Part shown: piece by piece, positions 62,427 through 64,000 of the stretch
Numbering within the stretch: the stretch's first letter is position 1
How the letters are laid out: each line of letters starts with the position of its first letter
The notes under the pieces: model-generated
Databases searched by the model: none
What the model was told of the DNA's origin: nothing
Seen by the model: only the letters and a program-made list of their open reading frames with translations
Origin: Corticicoccus populi
Lineage (GTDB): Bacteria; Bacillota; Bacilli; Staphylococcales; Salinicoccaceae
Direction of reading: 5' to 3'
Length of the DNA: 64,000 nt
Assembly (NCBI RefSeq): GCF_042686195.1
Contig: NZ_JBHUOQ010000004.1
Location: 372,001-436,000, forward strand
Made by a program: the position numbers and the translations under genes

Positions 62427-63329
62427 ATGTATCAAAAGATTGTACCGCATCTTTGGTTTGACACAGAGGCAAAAGAAGCAGCAGATTTTTATGCAGATGT
62501 GTTTCCTGACAGTAAAGTGGTATCCTCCTGTGTATTTTCGGGACCTGAAGGTGATTCTGAAGCGTTGATTTTTGAGGTGATGGGTTATCGTTTCATGTCA
62601 ATCAGTGCGGGACCATATTTCACTAAAAATCCGACTGTATCATTTTTAATCCCGTATTCTCCGGAAGAAACAGATTTGATTAATCAAATTTGGGAGCGCT
62701 TACTCGACGGCGGGAAAACGTTGATGGATTTAGGAGAATACCCATTCAATAAGCATTACGGCTGGGTCGAGGATAAATATGATGTTTCCTGGCAGTTTTA
62801 TTTGATGGAAGATCAGCCGGAAGAACCGTATTCCGACAGAGTCGTACCGACGCTGATGTTTGTGAATGATGCTGCAGGAAAAGCTGAAGACGCGATGAAG
62901 TTCTATGTGGATATCTTTAAGAAATCGGAGGATAAAGGGGTATACCATTATCCGAAAGGAATGGAACCGAACCTGCCTGAACATGTGATGCACGGGGAAT
63001 TTAAACTTGAAGGACAGTGTTTTGCCATGCAGGATAGTGCGGAAGCACATGATTTTAATTTTAATGAAGGAATTTCTCTTCTCGTAAACTGTGATACCCA
63101 GGAAGAAATTGACTACTATTGGGATAAGCTCACATATGTACCTGAATCTGAACAGTGCGGCTGGCTGAAAGATAAGTTCGGTCTCTCCTGGCAGATTTCA
63201 CCTAAGGTGATGGATGATGTGATGGGGAACGGTACAAAAGAGGAGATAGAGAGAGTGACAGAGGCTTTCATGAAGATGAAAAAATTCGATCTGGCGGAGA
63301 TTGAGCGCGCATATAAGGGGGAATCGTAA
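62427..63329 (+). CDS. Tandem VOC (PhnB-like) protein
   Basis: 300-aa protein of two fused PhnB/3-demethylubiquinone-type VOC domains: first PHLWFDTEAKEAADFYADVFP (about 5-25) with GWVEDKYDVSWQF; second VVPTLMFVNDAAGKAEDAMKFY with GWLKDKFGLSWQI. Despite the Pfam name of this family, no methyltransferase fold is present. The ribosome-binding site is AAGGGG. It overlaps the next VOC gene by one base. Function unknown. Confidence 0.85.
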   Translation: MYQKIVPHLWFDTEAKEAADFYADVFPDSKVVSSCVFSGPEGDSEALIFEVMGYRFMSISAGPYFTKNPTVSFLIPYSPEETDLINQIWERLLDGGKTLMDLGEYPFNKHYGWVEDKYDVSWQFYLMEDQPEEPYSDRVVPTLMFVNDAAGKAEDAMKFYVDIFKKSEDKGVYHYPKGMEPNLPEHVMHGEFKLEGQCFAMQDSAEAHDFNFNEGISLLVNCDTQEEIDYYWDKLTYVPESEQCGWLKDKFGLSWQISPKVMDDVMGNGTKEEIERVTEAFMKMKKFDLAEIERAYKGES

Positions 63330-63754
63330 TGGTTAAAGCAGTACAGTATTTTAATTTTCAGGATGCACTTTCAGCGATTCGTTATTATGAAGAAGTATTT
63401 GGTGCAGAGGTTGTTTCAATTAGTACAGGTGACGATGAAATGTTTGCGGACTCGAATATGCCTGACGGTGTCGATGGTGATTTTGTGATGCATTCAGAGA
63501 TAAAAATCCTCGGTCATTCATTTTATATCAGCAGCACATGGAATAAATCGGAAATTAATAATGACGGTGCCATGACGTGCTTTGTATTTGACTTAAATGA
63601 TGAGAATGAAAAGACGCAGATGAAGGAATTTTATCAAAAAGCAGTTGATTCAGGAGTGGAAGTCCAGATGGAACTTGGAGAGACAGAGTGGACACCGATG
63701 TTTGCCTCATTTAAGGATAAATGCGGTGTAAACTGGATGCTGAGTGGAGAGTGA
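63329..63754 (+). CDS. PhnB-like VOC protein
   Basis: 141-aa single PhnB-like domain: YFNFQDALSAIRYYEEVFGAEV, MHSEIKILGHSFYIS and the closing FKDKCGVNWML. The ATG overlaps the upstream stop by one base and the ribosome-binding site (AAGGGGG) is inside the previous gene, so the two are co-translated. Substrate unknown. Confidence 0.83.
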   Translation: MVKAVQYFNFQDALSAIRYYEEVFGAEVVSISTGDDEMFADSNMPDGVDGDFVMHSEIKILGHSFYISSTWNKSEINNDGAMTCFVFDLNDENEKTQMKEFYQKAVDSGVEVQMELGETEWTPMFASFKDKCGVNWMLSGE

Positions 63755-63760
63755 TGTTGG

Positions 63761-64000
63761 ATGGAAGACCATGGTATTACCGGAGGTTCTAATATTGCGA
63801 TAAAAGTTCCAAAATTTAAATATGATGAAACTGTTAACTTTTATAAAGATATTTTACAGCTACCGTATTTAGGTTTTATTTCCGAATCACATGCATTTCA
63901 ATTCGGCAGCAGTACACTGTGGCTTGATTGTATGGAGAACTATTCCCAACAGGACATCTGGCTTGAAATTACAGTAGATGATTTGGAAAAAGTCTCAAAT
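63761..64000 (+). CDS. VOC-family protein, 3' end outside window
   Basis: 80 codons up to the window edge: MEDHGITGGSNIAIKVP, then YDETVNFYKDILQLPYLGF, the beta-alpha-beta start of a VOC domain, with a strand FGSSTLWLDCME. It begins 7 nt after the previous VOC gene, making a third (fourth domain) VOC protein in a row. An earlier ATG at 63754 is in another frame. Confidence 0.75.
   Translation, partial: MEDHGITGGSNIAIKVPKFKYDETVNFYKDILQLPYLGFISESHAFQFGSSTLWLDCMENYSQQDIWLEITVDDLEKVSN

Noticed and set aside
1..64000. CRISPR arrays, rRNA genes, prophage, SCCmec junctions
   Set aside because: No regularly spaced repeats, rRNA segments, ccr recombinases or phage structural genes were seen; rlmH is outside the window.

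Overview
The window is the replication-origin region of a low-to-moderate GC Firmicute, and the gene order points to the family Staphylococcaceae. The order dnaA-dnaN-yaaA-recF-gyrB-gyrA ... serS ... gdpP-rplI-dnaB-purA-tRNA(Glu)-tRNA(Asp)-walR on one side, and rpmH-rnpA-jag-mnmE-mnmG-rsmG-noc-parB-mscS-DUF951-ychF ... rpsF-ssb on the other, is the Staphylococcus-type core. There is a ParB and a Noc but no ParA (Soj), as in staphylococci. Differences from S. aureus (full hutPHUI next to serS, no nnrD after gyrA, no rpsR after ssb) and the base composition suggest a relative such as Jeotgalicoccus, Salinicoccus or Macrococcus; the genus is a guess.

Layout. 1-27.5 kb is the left replichore, nearly all on the minus strand (away from the origin): walR (partial), two tRNAs, purA, dnaB, rplI, gdpP, a DUF2232 membrane protein, serS with a T-box leader, the HutP-controlled histidine-utilisation operon, a six-gene operon (LLM monooxygenase, GNAT, ABC permease, ABC ATPase, MmgE/PrpD protein, amino-acid-binding lipoprotein), a pentapeptide-repeat protein, gyrA, gyrB, recF, yaaA and dnaN. 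The origin is bipartite: DnaA boxes upstream of dnaA (about 29.05-29.32 kb), and DnaA boxes, a short GC stretch, a DnaA-trio tract and an AT-rich stretch in the dnaA-dnaN gap (27.52-27.68 kb). 29.46-42.5 kb is the right replichore core on the plus strand, with a TetR/YqeB/DUF418 cassette inserted before rpsF-ssb.

42.7-64 kb is accessory and less conserved: a VanY-type carboxypeptidase and a CapA protein, a serine hydrolase with a hairpin-bearing leader, a CNNM/CorC transporter, a Cu/Zn superoxide dismutase, a 1-pyrroline-5-carboxylate dehydrogenase, a chromosomal mecA-like penicillin-binding protein, a VOC protein, a DUF899 protein, and a LacI regulator that probably controls a GH32 sucrase plus MFS permease 2.3 kb downstream. 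Between regulator and sucrose genes sits an A+T-rich patch with a dead ISL3-type transposase fragment, a PhnB-like VOC gene and a frameshifted double-MerR regulator. The right end carries a CocE/NonD hydrolase, an AraC-type regulator with an N-terminal HTH and a run of VOC/PhnB genes that leaves the window.

Most notable observations: two neighbouring genes (sodC-like and mecA-like) whose only sensible starts are ATC and ATT; the missing rpsR; the mecA-lineage PBP in a native setting; the LLM/GNAT/ABC/PrpD operon, whose substrate is unknown; a gyrase-linked pentapeptide gene whose ribosome-binding site abuts the gyrA terminator; a complete HutP (UAG)3-plus-terminator element; and an A9 frameshift in the MerR gene.
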